Origin: Blastocystis hominis
Lineage: Eukaryota; Sar; Bigyra; Opalinata; Blastocystidae
Reading direction: 5' to 3'
Length of the DNA: 64,000 nt
NCBI RefSeq assembly: GCF_000151665.1
Contig: NW_013171817.1
Span: forward strand, 496,001-560,000
Shown: positions 9,291 through 20,966 of the stretch, piece after piece
How positions within the stretch are numbered: the first letter of the stretch is position 1
Layout of the letters: each line of letters opens with the position of its first letter
Program-made: the position numbers and the translations under genes
The notes under the pieces: generated by a model
What the model was told of the DNA's origin: nothing
The model's input: only the letters and a program-made list of their open reading frames with translations
Databases searched by the model: none

Positions 9291-11078
9291 AACAAAGCAG
9301 ATTTCGTTTAGGGGTGCCGTTTTCGTAGCTCTTTAAACGAAGAACGAACCATTAGCACCTGCTTAACACCATTCTTTTCCTTCTCGACTTTCTTAAAGAA
9401 AATCGGCTGGAGCGCGGGGGACTCATTCATTATCTCCCACCGGTCACACATTTTCACATAATCACGATGTCCCTAATGATGATGCTCCGACGTTTGCGCT
9501 CCCACCTGTATTCTCGCATATACAATATCGCAGAGCTTCAAACTCGATGACTTCGGCCATCTCTTCTTATGCATCTACATCTCACACATCTCTCCAACGG
9601 CCCACCGCATTATACAATTTCAACACACTCGAGCAGTTCAACAACGACACATACCCATATCCCAGATTGCACGAAGTCACTTTGTCGATCGGCAGATACA
9701 GGAACTCGATCTCTCCCTGCACATACGTCTCCAAAATCGACAGCAATTCCTCCTGCGAAATGCTGTTCGGGATGTTCCGGATCATCAGGAATTGCCGAGG
9801 GTCCTCGTTCGACTCCACTTTCCTCGGATCGATCACGTATTGCTCCGCGTTTTTCATCATTTTGTTCTTCTTCGACCGACGATTTCCCTTCCCCGTTCCA
9901 CTGTTTCCACTGTTTCCACTGTTTCCACTGGTAACACCGTGACCGCGGGAAGACGCCAGCGCCGTCAGCGAATTCGATGGAAGATTCAGCGCCGACAGCG
10001 AATTCGAAGGAAACGCCAGCGCCGACAGCGAAACGCCCATGGAATTCGATGGAAGGCCCAGAGGACTCACCGCGGTTCCCTGCAGAGTCATGGCGGGGGG
10101 CTGCGTTTTTTTGGCGGGCTTTTTGGCGGGGTTGAGGGAGCGGTCGTCGGGCTGCGCGGCGATTTCCGCGGGGGAGGGATCGGTGGGAAGAGAGCCGGTT
10201 CCGCCGATTGGAATAGTGTTCCGCGTGTTCCGCGTGTTCCGCGCGGCGGCGAGGTTTCCGCCGGGAGGGTCCATGGAACATTCGATCGAACATTCGATCG
10301 AACGGTCCAGTGAGGGATCCAGTGAGGGATCCAGTGAGGGATCCAGCGAACCGTCCAGCGCGGAGGGCAGGAAGCAGCGCGCGGCGGCGGACTGGGAGTA
10401 CTCGCAGTCGAGAGGGTCCTCGTAGGACACCGCGTAGGGCGAGCCGGCTAGGCGTCAGGGAGGGAACAGAGAAGGACAGAAGCGAGGGTAGTAGCGGGGA
10501 AGCGAGGGAGCGGTGAGCGGGTGAGGGAGAGAGCGACTGGGCCGAATAGAGGGAGCTGTAGGAGTGGCTGTCCGGAGAGAGGTACGGCGCAGAGGGGTCG
10601 TCAAAATGGGAGAGAAGAGGGTCTGCAGGGAAGGAGGAGCGGTAGCGATTGGGCCGTCCTTCCGAGCTAAAAGCAAAAGATGGGTTCAGGTTCAGGGATG
10701 AGGAGGACTGGGAGTAGAACCGGTCCGAAAAGAGCGAGTTGGGAGGAAAACCGTCGTCAAAAGTCTGATACTCACGAGAAGAACCAAAAGTGTGCAAATG
10801 CATGTCTTCAATTCCAGGAAGCATGCGGTTCTGCTGGCTACCTGCGCTTTCTACATGGGGACGGAAAGAAAAATCATACCAGACATATACATTTGAGATA
10901 GACCTGGAAGATTGGAATGATCTTCCTCGCTACCTTCAAAAGTATCATGTGATGTGTTCAAGTAAAGGGACGTCGGCTTCGAATTATACTCATCCACAGA
11001 GGACTACAAATAAACCAGGTAGAGCACACTTGCCTTTTCTGAAGATATGGGCACTGATTTCTCTTTATTCTCTTCCAT
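9291..11078 (-). CDS. Mei2-like RNA-binding protein
   Basis: Minus-strand exons are 11078-11034, 11003-10880, 10850-(~10468), (~10418)-9586, 9560-9506, 9472-9359 and 9330-9291. The C-terminus is the Mei2-type RRM: LMIRNIPNSISQEELL, EIEFLYLPIDK, CNLGYGYVSL and LCDIVYARIQG. The N-terminal half is Ser/Pro-rich and low in complexity, with three NSG repeats. The first intron appears to be GC-AG (30 nt). A frame change near 10418-10468 needs one more intron; a 49-nt GT-AG intron fits, but this join is tentative. No in-frame genomic stop precedes TGTTTGTT, so UAA is predicted from polyadenylation after base 9291. Mei2 proteins act in RNA regulation of differentiation and meiosis; the role here is inferred. 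Confidence 0.8.
9896..9932 (-). repeat. Nine-base tandem repeat coding Asn-Ser-Gly (Mei2-like gene)
   Basis: The plus strand shows about four copies of a tgtttccac unit. The same nine-base unit recurs in the NOT2-like gene at about 37597-37642. Confidence 0.8.
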
Positions 11079-11604
11079 CGTCTTATATTGCAAAATGAAA
11101 GAGACAAAATGCAAGGAATAAGGATGAATATGGTCCTTCTAAACCGACTATTAACTTGCATATTACGATCATTTGACCTTTTACGTTTTTATTTTACTAT
11201 TTTTCAGACTATATCGGTTTTACACGACTCCGGAAATGTGCTTACAACTATACCAAGCTACTGAACCCTCAAGTATATCCTATTTCGTTCCTTCTCATGC
11301 CAAATATCCCGGGTATTTTGCTTTGCTTGTACTGTACTATACATTCCTGCTAGACTGGCAGTGTAATTCTTTTGAATTCTATTTCAGTTTCGTACGTTCT
11401 ATCGAATGGAAACCCAGGATCATCGCCTTTTCGAAAAGAACTTTCGTTTGCTCGAGTGGTATTTCTCTCTCTCTCTTTGTATTCTCCTCTCAATGAGCAC
11501 CTCTTCCACTTCCCACTCCATTCCTTATAAGCGGTTGTTGCTCCCTGTTTTTCACTTTTGGACATTAAACTGGTGCGTTTATTCCAAATTTCTGTTTAAA
11601 TACC
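11079..11604. promoter_or_regulatory. Divergent spacer between the Mei2-like and UNC-50 genes
   Basis: Both genes start outward from this 526-bp AT-rich stretch. A Phe/Leu-rich frame at 11173-11496 is not supported by any family match. Confidence 0.45.
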
Positions 11605-12529
11605 ATGATGAATCTCGACGTGAATAACGATCCGCGCAGGCAGCGTTTGTTTCTCAACATGTATCTACAACGCATGTGCAGTCCTCGTCAAATGGACTTG
11701 GACTACTCTTTATCCCAAATGTTGCATATTATATTATCACCCACCAAAGTGTTGGTTTTGTGGTTTTCGTTTTGACGCATAGATACAAGATGACTGCATG
11801 GCGGAAGCGTACCAAGACGTGATAGAAAAATGAATCGTAGAGACCAAGAACCAATGGGCGCGTGATGACCCTTCTTTTATTTTGATCACGATGCTGTTTG
11901 TTATGGTACGTTTTGAGTCTTATGGGACGATCTTGTAGATGTCCGCGATTGCATATTCTCTCACTGTACGGTTTTCAAACCCTTCCTATTTATTGTCTCT
12001 TTTAGTTTGGTTTTTATGATCTACAGATCGGCTGTTTTCCAATGGCCTTTTTTCGCTCTCCTCGCCGGAATTGTCATAGCGACCGTGATGTGGTACCTCG
12101 TAAACCACTTCATGCGTAACCAGCGTCCCCACAGTCCCGAGCAGTTCGTCGAATGGTTCTACGCGCTCGACATCCACTTCAATGCTTTCATCCCCTTCTT
12201 CCTCATCTGCGGCGTTCTCCAGGTGCCTCCCTTCCTTTCCTTTCATTCCAGCACTTCCTGCTCCCGCTGCTGCTCCGTCCTGGCTGGCTAGCGGTGGTGT
12301 GCTCAGATCTTCTGATAATCGCGGGTATCGCCTGCTACACCTACATCACGTTCCTCGGGTATATGTGTACTGGCTTTTCTCTGCATGTGTTGGCTAATGA
12401 GCAGACCTTCCCTTCGTGAAGACGCCATTCGTGATGTTGCTGGTGGGCGGCTGCGTGTGCTGCGTGGTGCTGTGTCTGATGATGTGCGGAGTGAATCTCA
12501 CGGAGTGGTGGCTGCGCCAGTACTTCTGA
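11605..12529 (+). CDS. UNC-50 family Golgi membrane protein
   Basis: Seven exons: 11605-11750, 11783-11808, 11841-11905, 11939-11970, 12006-12222, 12252-12366 and 12405-12529, with introns of 29-38 nt. The spliced product carries UNC-50 landmarks in order: PRQMDLDYSLSQM, RKQTKNQWARDDPSF, an IVIATVMWYLVNHF membrane segment, EWFYALDIHFNAF, YTYITFLGY and LPFVKTPF, ending LRQYF. A 26-nt exon is needed to keep the RKQTKNQWARDD motif. UNC-50 proteins are multipass Golgi/endosome proteins needed for trafficking of selected receptors and GEFs. Length is close to the human protein. Confidence 0.93.
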
Positions 12530-12575
12530 GCTGCGCTGCTGTACCATGGACTTCTCATTCTGACTCTTCTTCTCC

Positions 12576-12626
12576 ATCGTCATCATTATCATCATTATCA
12601 TCATTATCATCATTATCATCATTATC
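12576..12626 (+). repeat. (TCATTA)n-type microsatellite
   Basis: A short tandem run of atcatt lies between the UNC-50 and WDR55 genes, whose 3' ends face each other. Confidence 0.8.
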
Positions 12627-12711
12627 TTCTTCTTCTTTGTGCTTCTTTGTTGTTTGTTCAATGAAACAGACAAGGATTCAATGAATATCGTGGGTTCGGT
12701 GCCTTGCGTGC

Positions 12712-13988
12712 TTACAAATCGTCGAAAAAGCCATCGTTCCCGCTCGTTTTGTTCACTTTCCGACGCTTCAAATTCTTCGCAGATGTCGGCTTGCTTCGTT
12801 TGCCGCGCTTTTTACTGGGCTTCGCGTCCGAATCTTCATCCGAATCCTCATCCGAGTCCTCCTCCGAATCCACGCCTTCCTTCTTCTCTTTCTCCTTCTC
12901 CTTCTCCTTGTCATCTTCGCCCTCCTTGTCATCTTCATCGTCATCTTCGTTCAGAATGGCCATGTCAAACAGCCGCAGCACGTTGTCATGCGACGACGCA
13001 GCGAGAAACGCCCGGTCGAACGACCATTCCATCCGCTCCACCGGGAATTCCTCGAACATCCCGGCAACGCCGAGGAACTGGTTGGGCATAACCTGCACGA
13101 TGCGCAGAATGCCGTCCTCGCTGCCGGTACAAATAGTGTCCTCGTCGACTTTGAGGATTCCGTCGATGCTCTCGGGATGGCCGGTGATCCGATCCATTAG
13201 CTGGTCTTCTTCGTCCCATTTGTAAACGTTGACGTTGCCTTCTTGCGTGCCCGCGCACACGCAAGTGCCGTTCTTGATCACGCAGCAGGAGAGGAGCTCG
13301 TCCATGCAGGTGCTGGTTTGATAGAGCAGATCGCGCTGTTTGAGGCAGATCATGGAGAGCGAGCCGTCGGCACTGGACACCACGACGCTGTTTCGCTCTT
13401 TGTTGTATGCGAAGTCGGAAATATAGTCTTGATGATGTGTGAAATTGGCCATGGTGGGATGGTTTGGATTGGGATTCCACAACTACAGGACATTAAAAAA
13501 CAAAAGAGAGAGAGAAAGGAAACGCTACCTTGAGACCACCTTCTTCGTCTCCGGAGAAGCAGGAGGAATCGTTCACCACAAACACGCGGCAGACTTCCGC
13601 AGTGTGTTTTTTCTCCTTGGCACATCTCCAAAGCACCTTGCCTAGGTAATCAATGGGTAGGTTCCTTTACCGTCCAGATCCATTGTAAACACGAAGCCAT
13701 CTTCACAACCACAGAACAATTTGGTAGCATTGGGATTAAACATCGCCGATCGAATTACACTCTTCTCAACTCGCAAAGTCTTTAGCAATTTGTCTTTTTT
13801 GTCATCAAACTGGTGCCTTTCGAGTGATGCGTGCGAAAAAGCAAATACAATTCAATGGAACCATCGACGATCACGACCGCTGCGACATTTCCGACTTTGG
13901 AAAGGGAAATATCGATAATCTACAGCTCGAGCCGTTCACCCAACGCAACGTCGTCTGAGCACTTAATCTCAATAGGTGGATTATCCAT
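12712..13988 (-). CDS. WDR55/Jip5-like WD40 ribosome-biogenesis protein
   Basis: Minus-strand exons are 13988-13950, 13919-13849, 13816-13671, 13641-13529 and 13482-12712 (about 379 aa; introns 29-46 nt). WD-like blades read GSIELHQFD, FNPNATKLFCGCEDGFV, SADGSLSMI, GTQEGNVNVYKW, GSEDGILRIV and SSHDNVLRLFD. The acidic/basic tail and the ending GFFDDL match the WDR55/Jip5 family, whose members end in a short FF-acidic motif after a Lys-rich region. The family works in nucleolar pre-rRNA processing. Gene-level identity is strong; exact blade count was not determined. Confidence 0.88.
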
Positions 13989-14426
13989 CGCTGGGAAAAT
14001 CAAAAAATACAAATTTGTAAGAGAAACCAAAAAAGTCTATCGATTTTTAAACCTGTCTATTTCATATCGCGTGCATAAATATTGAAAATGATTCGTTGTG
14101 CACAATCAAAGAGGAGGGCAAATACCTCGAACAGTCCATTCTTCAAAATGTTAACGACGTCAATGCGTATTGTGCCTCCGCGTGTAGAGAAAAGAGGCCT
14201 TCTTAAAATCCAGATCTGCAAAAAATAAAGAGAAATTAAGTGAAGAAAACAGTCATTATTTACCATTCAAACGTGTGGTGATCATATCATTGTTTGTTTT
14301 TTGTTTCATCAGTATCACTACCAAGAACTTTGTTAATATAGTGAAATTCGTGTTGTCAATAAGTGATTTTCGTATACACTACGTATTCATTCAGTCGATG
14401 TACCGTTATTAGTAGATCATTGTTCA
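13989..14426. other. Region between WDR55 and the ankyrin gene
   Basis: Both neighbours start outward. A minus-strand frame at 14057-14266 includes a plausible intron acceptor and the segment RRPLFSTRGGTIRIDVVNIL, but I could not assign it or complete a gene. Confidence 0.35.
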
Positions 14427-16271
14427 ATGAGCTCAAAAAATGATACCATAAAAGAAACACGGAAAAGGAATTTCAGTCTGAGTGATGTAAGTAGTTCTTG
14501 CACGGACACGCCTTCACCGGTATGAGAGATCGGTTCGTTTCGATGCATAGGTTGTTTCTGATACAAATATAAATGAGAACATAAAGGATGATTCAACACA
14601 GAAGCGTCAAAACGTTCCGTTTAAGCTAAATCGGAAAGCACGCGTATCGAGCAGCAGCGAAATGATGATTGCTGCGCGAAAGGGAGACATTGCCCATTTA
14701 GCCAAGTTGCTTCAAAACAGAGAGTTACTCAAAGAGCAGGACTCTCATGGCTACACTCCTCTCTTTTATGCAGTCAGTGGACGTCACGTGGGTAGGAGTG
14801 TTTTGTGTGGTTTATGCTAGATGCGGTTCGTTTCTTACTGGAAGCCGGTGCTTCGCTTCGTCACCAAGCGGCTCAAGGAACGACCGTATTGATGTACGCC
14901 ATCTTCAACAGCAACGAGCCGTGCATGGAGTGCCTCTGCACCTACGCTTCTCGCCAACAGCAGCAACAACAACAGAGACAGCAACAGAAACAACAACAAC
15001 AACGTGGTCAGCATGGTCAGCATGGTCAGCATGGTCAGCATGGTCAGCATGGTCAGCATGGTCAAAGTGGTCAACTTGGTACCTCCAATACCTCCAATAC
15101 CTCCAGTTCCTCCTGCTTGGATTGGACGGCGGGCAGCTACGCGGAGGACGCGTCGTTCGTTCCCCTGTGCCTTGGCTCGCACTCCTCGCCTCCCCGTCTG
15201 ATCGATCCGCCCATCAACCCTCTCCTCTCCTTCCCCCCGCTCTCCTCCTCCGCCTCGCCTCCCTCCCGCTGCTCCCTCTCCCCTCCTCTCTCCGCCTCCG
15301 CCTCTCCTCCGCTCTCCGCCTCTCCTCGCCGCGTCCTCGACCTCCAGAACACCGACGGGCTCACCGCCCTCATGCTCGCCTGCAAGGCCTCCTCCGCCTC
15401 CTTCTGCGAGATCCTCCTTCGCCACGGCGCCGACGCCTCTCTCCGCGACTTCTCCGGCCAGCCCGCTCTCGCCCACGCGCTCGCGCACAACGCGGGCGAC
15501 TGCGTCCAATCGCTCCTCCGCCACGCCGGCTTCATCGACACGCGCTCGCGCGCCAGCCCGCACGGCGCGCTCTTCACCGCCGCCCAGCTCAACGAGCCCG
15601 CCGTGCTGCGTCTGCTCGCTCTGCGCGCGCCCTTCCTCCTCCAGTTCCTCCGCGAGATCGCTCAGCGCCCCGCGCGCCGCGAAGAAATCGCCGTCGAGGT
15701 CGCGCTGCGCGACGAGCTTCCGCGCCTCCCCGACGCTCCGCGCGCCCAGCTCGCCGCCGTCTGCGTGCGGCAGGCGCAGGACTGTCTCGGCCGGCTGCTG
15801 GCCGTCGCCGAGCGCCGCGCCGATCGGCGCTTCCGCGGGAGTCTCGCGGGTCTGGCGGGCTGCGCGAAGTGGTGCATCAAGATGGCCAAGGTGCTCTCCA
15901 AGGACCCCCAATTGCCCGATTTCGAGCCTTTTTGGGCCCATATCGAGCAGATGGTCCGCAACCAGGCCGCGCCTTCCCCGCGGGGAGGCGAGTCGGAGGC
16001 GTCCAGCGGGAGCTCCGAGGAAGGCGCGGCGAACGGGGATGCCTGCGGACTCGCGGGGGAGTCGCGGCGCGAGGGCAAATTGCGCGGGAAATCGGCTTCG
16101 CGGCTGCTGCTGTCGTTTCTGGAGATTTACACGCTGGCACATTATCGACTCGCTCCCCGCGGGGATGGAACCGAGGAACCGAGGGAGGCGCTGAGTCGGC
16201 TGCAGTCGGTGGACTCGCTGGACCCGCGGTTAATAGCGTGTTTTTGCGAGAATCGTGAGTATTTGCGGTAG
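14427..16271 (+). CDS. Ankyrin-repeat protein with Gln/His low-complexity insert
   Basis: Exons are 14427-14519, 14551-14791 and 14821-16271. Ankyrin repeats are clear: MMIAARKGDIAHLAKLL, DSHGYTPLFYAVSGRHVDAVRFLLEAGASL, GTTVLMYAIFNSNEPCMECL, TDGLTALMLACKASSASFCEILLRHGADASLRD and GQPALAHALAHNAGDCVQSLL. A Gln run plus GQH repeats and a Ser/Pro-rich stretch interrupt the array. After the TAG at 16269-16271 the same frame stays open to TAA at 16380-16382 (MLHFFKHAFTLFLRKF). A further intron skipping the TAG is therefore possible and the true C-terminus is uncertain. Partner unknown; ankyrins mediate protein binding. Confidence 0.8.
15004..15064 (+). repeat. Nine-base (ggtcagcat) tandem repeat coding Gly-Gln-His
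   Basis: About six near-perfect copies lie inside the ankyrin gene, directly after a Gln-rich run, and keep the frame. Confidence 0.85.
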
Positions 16272-16540
16272 GAGAGGAGGGAGGAGATGATGTGCAGAGG
16301 ATTGGTGGAAAGCGACCCGGAAGTGGTGGATATGCTGCATTTCTTCAAACACGCGTTTACCTTGTTTCTAAGGAAGTTTTAATTGTCTGTATCTTATGAT
16401 GGCTGATTTAATTGGCGACACCTCTTGAATTGCTTTTTTTTATTTTTAACTCATACGAATATTTCTATGCCTATGCTTATGCATTCAAGGTTTGAATTCT
16501 GCGATGAGTTGTATGTGTACATCGATCCAAAACAACTGAT

Positions 16541-16548
16541 TGTTTGTT
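16541..16548 (+). terminator. TGTTTGTT motif after the ankyrin gene
   Basis: The exact octamer lies about 160-270 nt after the candidate stops of the ankyrin gene and before the next start. It is likely its 3'-end signal. Confidence 0.5.
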
Positions 16549-16611
16549 TTATTCATTTATTCATTTTTCATTCCTTTTTCTTCTTTTTTTGACATCCGTT
16601 TGTCGACTGCA

Positions 16612-17974
16612 ATGTGGCTGCTCTGGAGTGTCCTGCTTTGGAGTATGCTGGCTTGTCTAGCTGTGCAGCGTAACGAGATTGCACACTTTGTATCCTAGAT
16701 CCCATCTCTGTCCGAATCGATGATGTCATTGGGTCTCAGATCATTGGACACATCGAAAACAGCGATATTGCTCGCATCTCTTTCTACATGGGAAATGTGG
16801 AATCGGAAGATATCAGCCAAGTGACAGAACGGGCGTCCTTTCTATTTGACACCATCCAAGGCTCGCAGTTTCGCATCTCGATCGATTTGCAGCAATACTT
16901 AAAATCTCCGGTGATCTATGTGGTCGCCCAAGATCTCTTGTCTTTGGAAAGAACAATTCTCAAGTATTCGATCAACCCAGAATTGGTTCGATGTGATGAA
17001 AACCTCCTCGAAATCAAGGAAATCAAGGACATGAGTGATTCCTGTGCTGAGGTTACCATTTTGTATCATGGTATTGGAGATGTGTTTGTCCTCGGAGCTG
17101 CTACGGTCGATGAAATGCCCGAGACGAAAACGATCATCAGCGATGGAATCTATTTAGGAAAGTTGCCCTTTTCTCTTTTCCCTCTGATGTAGACAGCGAA
17201 ATCATGCGGTAAAGACGGTTCTCTGCGGAATCTATCGAAATTCCGTCTATACGTTCTACGCCACAGTGATCGATGCGCAATGTATTCACACCACTGTGTC
17301 AAAATCGTTTGTTCCGAGTATTTTTGAATACAAAATGAACGTTTTACTGGCAGAGTTTGCCTTTTCAACGTACGGAGACTCGTCATTTACGAATGCTTGG
17401 ATGCGTCGTTTTTACGGTTCGATTTGGTTCTCTTTGTTTTATGCGATTAGCCGGCGTTGGAAATTTCGCTTTACAATATCGACGCTATCATCCATGTTCG
17501 ATCTTCTCTTCCTCCTCTGTTCTAATGATTAGATATTTCGCTTCCAAGCGTGTTGCAGTCCGTTAAAGTCTCCGAAGGCGGCGTTTTGCTCGGTTCGACA
17601 GCGGAGGTGAACAAACTGCTCGAAGAATTCGACCAGGCAGAGGACGAAATAGGTGAGAAATCGCAGCGCTGTTAACTGTAGAATTGTCGAATTATGGCCA
17701 GGCGCTCATCGAATGGCGAGAATGCAGCGTAACGAACCGTTTATTCAATGGAGCGTTGTATGTGTTGGGCGAGGGAGATCTGTACGTAATGGCTACGAAG
17801 GAAGAACAAGAAGTGTCCGCCTATGAAGTTATCACGTTCGGATCGTTTATTGGGACGTTCGATCAGGAGGCTGTGAAATTGCAGGTGAAATTGGAAAATA
17901 GCGATCGGCATCGCTACCACGCGGTGATAAAATATAAGGAGCAGGTCTTTGGGCCGTTTTCGGAAGTGTGCTAA
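16612..17974 (+). CDS. Secretory-pathway protein of unknown family
   Basis: Exons are 16612-16669, 16699-17161, 17193-17416, 17451-17495, 17533-17652 and 17682-17974. Exon 1 encodes a classic signal peptide (MWLLWSVLLWSMLACLAVQ) that only joins the body after splicing a 29-nt intron. The mature part has several Cys residues and mixed beta-like segments (ISFYMGNVESEDIS, SPVIYVVAQDLLS, NFALQYRRYHPYISLPSV). No transmembrane helix or retention signal is obvious. The RYHP segment weakly recalls PIG-X/PBN1 luminal domains, but I would not name it. The genomic TAA is followed at once by two overlapping TGTTTGTT motifs. Confidence 0.7.
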
Positions 17975-18249
17975 GTGTTTGTTGTTTGTTGGCAGTTCTG
18001 AGCACTTGATTTGGTAGAACTACAATTCAAATAGGAATAATAAAATAAATAATCGATTTTGGTGTGAGAAGTGTGCTTGGTATTCGCTTGTACAGTTCCT
18101 TCGCAACGAGAATGATAAAAATGCCAAAATAGGAGAGAAACCCTTGTGTTATCATCTCGAAAGCGATAGGCAAAACAAGATTGCATTGCGAAAAAAGGTC
18201 GAAATTCTGGAATTATCTCACCTGAACAATAATAGCAATCTTTTGAATT

Positions 18250-20440
18250 ATGAGTGCCTCAGTTGGTATTGATATGGGATTCGGTTCCCAAGTCGTTGAG
18301 AAATACGAAAATCCTGCTGACGAGAAGTCTGAACCAAAGGCGGTTACTCAGACCACAGAAAGGGGAGACCAGCAGTTTGAGTTTGAATGTATTGTGTGGT
18401 GTGATTGCTAGCTATAAAATTGAATACAGCTTCTCGAAATTGGGATTAGCAGACAGAACCTCTCCCTACGTGCGTGTTTGTTTGTAATTTCATAGCTAGG
18501 ACAAGGACAGTTTTAAGCGCATCGCACTCTTCTCGGTTGACTACCTTCAGTCATCGTTGGATATAGAAAAGGAATCAGTTGTGAATGGGGTGTCGCTGTC
18601 CAAGAAAGATGACCAAATCTACTTCACCTTTCCCGAGACGAAACAAGAATTGAGTGTTTCGACGGCTGTTGGGCTTCTGTTTTTATACGAGTTCTATTGC
18701 ATGCTCCGACAGGAAGGAACCGTCGTCGATTCCTTCTTCTCGGTCATGATGCGTGACTATACGGCGCATCTCGCTCAGCTCAAGCCTATTTACGCCGTAC
18801 GTGGATTGGCTTTCGTTTCTATCCAGGTTCCCCACTTTTTCCAGAACCCCGACATCCAGCGTCTGCAAGCGGTGCAAGCGAGCCTCCACATTCCGGAGAG
18901 CTCCTTCGTGCTGCGTTCGCTCCCCTGCGTGCTGCACTGCTTCTACTCTTCGTGGAAGAAGGCGTACGAGAGCAACAAAGAAGTCAAGAAGTGCTACGTG
19001 GCCCTGGATTTCGGCGAAACCTCCTCGCACATCTATCTCCTCCGCACCAATCGCGTACTCTTCCCTCCTTCCTTCCACCTAGCATCACTGGAAGATCGCC
19101 TGCCATCTGCATTCATCGGATGCCTCGCTCCGCGCGATCGCCGCCGCCTTCGGCGAGGCGGTCAAGGCGACGTCGCCGGAGGCGAAGCTGCTGTTCAGCA
19201 CGACGTCTGGCCGCGTGGCGCTGCAGAAGTTGTCGATGAAGTGGATGTCGAAGCTGTACGCGAAGTCGAGCCGGCAGGTGGAAATAATCGAGGAAACCAT
19301 GCCGGACATTGGAGAGACGAAGGAGTTCAAAGCGACGGTGACGCGCGAGAGCTTCCAGAAGGAGCTGGCTCGGTCGAAGGCTTTGGACGCGTTCTACGAA
19401 TTGATTCGGAAGCTGATCGACGTGCTGGAAGCGTATCATCTCAAAGCGGACTCGCTGGTGACCACGTCTCCCATCGTCGAGCTCGACGAGCTCCGTCTCT
19501 TCATCCCCGCCTCCCTGCGCAGCCTCGCGAGCGACACGCGCGTGAAGGCGCAGCTGGAGCCTGGCTTCGTCGCGGCGGGCGCGCTGCTGCTGCAGGATCT
19601 CATTCAGAAGCAGAGCATCGCGGTGGACCCCGCGTTCTACGGATCGATCTTCTGGCCCTCGGCGGAGCTGCGCGCCGCCAACGACGCGGCGTGGAAGATC
19701 TCGGGCGTCATGAAGCTGAGCCACACCAAGACGGACGTCCCCGCGGTTACCGAGCTGCCCGCCGAGGCGCTGCAGGCGCTGCGCGGGCAGACGGACGCGT
19801 TCGTGGCCGCGCAGGTCGACGTGGAGGCGCGGCGCGACGAGGTGCAGAAGCAGCGCGCGGAGCTCTGGGGACACTACGAGCGCGTCGCGAAGAATCTGGG
19901 CACGCTCCAGGACTACGCAGAAAAACAACTCAAACTCGCACACAACGCCAGAGCTGCGGAGGCGAGTGCTGCTCCTACGGAAGGAACTGCTGAAGGAACT
20001 GCGGAGGCTGCTCCTGCTTCTACAGAGGCTCCTGCTGCTGCTACTGAGGCTCCTGCTGCTGCTACTGAGGCTTCTGCGGAAGGAACGGGGGCTGCAGAGG
20101 GTGCGAGTGCGACGGAGCCGCGACTGGCCGATGTGAGGAGGAAGCTGAAGGAGATTCGGAAGAATATTGAGGACGACACGCTTATGTTCGGGTCGCCGGA
20201 GAACATGAAGAATTTGTTGGTGGAACTGGAGAACTGCAACCAGGAATTGCTGAGATTCGGATCGTCGGTGCCTACTGTGGCGCTAGATGCAACGCCGGTC
20301 ATACCACCTAGTAAGTGAACGAGGAGAAGAAGGGCTAATGGCTAGTAATCCCTATGGAAGTGGAGAAACCGCCACAGAAGAAGCGCCGTGGTTGCTGCAA
20401 GGGAAAATCAGATGTGGCTCCAAGAGGACCCGATAATTAG
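18250..20440 (+). CDS. Divergent Hsp70/Hsp110-superfamily protein
   Basis: Exons are 18250-18395, 18430-18469, 18500-19054, 19083-20310 and 20346-20440. The N-terminus VGIDMGFG fits the Hsp70 phosphate-1 region, but the usual Thr-rich loop is replaced. A later YVALDFGETSSHIYLL segment fits the phosphate-2 strand. RTSPY and SLRAIAAAFGEAV fit Hsp110-like landmarks, and the 'GGSTRIP' loop is not recognisable. A helical region, an Ala/Glu/Thr-rich linker (EAPAAATEA repeats) and a basic Cys-containing tail (KKRRGCCKGK) follow. ATP hydrolysis looks doubtful; a nucleotide-exchange or holdase role like Hsp110 is possible. The first two joins are less certain than the rest. Confidence 0.65.
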
Positions 20441-20966
20441 AGATTGTGTGGTTTTTTTGTTCAACAAACAATCAACAAAAAGACAAAAAGAATACCTAGA
20501 GAACCATTAGCTGTTGAACTTTTCCAAGACAGAAAGGCAAAAATGCTCCCCGTCAGACATAAAAGCACATCTCTTTGCGCCTAATACGGCCGCCTGTGTC
20601 TATTGACAGATCACAAACGTTTTGACTATAGGCAGTCGAAACAGTACAAATACCTACCTTGACTAAGAAAAACAATGAAAGAATGAATGGGAAATACAAA
20701 GACCCTATTTGGGTCCGTTTTGAATATTAATCAGAAAATCGTAGTACAAAAATGGGGTATAAATTATATGATTCGGTACCATTATTCGTAAATGCCGGTT
20801 ATTTTGGATCATGAACAAGGCTACTCAAGAATCATAGATCAAAGTGCTGTTTGCAAATCTATTTTGCATCGATTTTAAGAGTAGATCTATTTTTCGATTT
20901 TACTGATGTCTAGTTGAATTAAGTAGAATTGCAGTCACAATTTCGAAATGAAGTGGGATTCTGTCA
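20441..20966. other. AT-rich intergenic stretch
   Basis: No gene seen. AACAAACA (TGTTTGTT on the minus strand) occurs near 20463 without an obvious minus-strand gene ending there, so it may be chance or a symmetric 3' end of the upstream gene. Confidence 0.45.

Noticed and set aside
14835-16142. A 435-codon minus-strand frame opposite the ankyrin gene
   Set aside because: Low-complexity Glu/Gly/Arg composition created by GC-rich antisense; ankyrin repeats lie on the plus strand.
18474-18482. TGTTTGTTTG-like sequence at about 18474
   Set aside because: It is within the 30-nt intron of the Hsp70-like gene, not a gene end.
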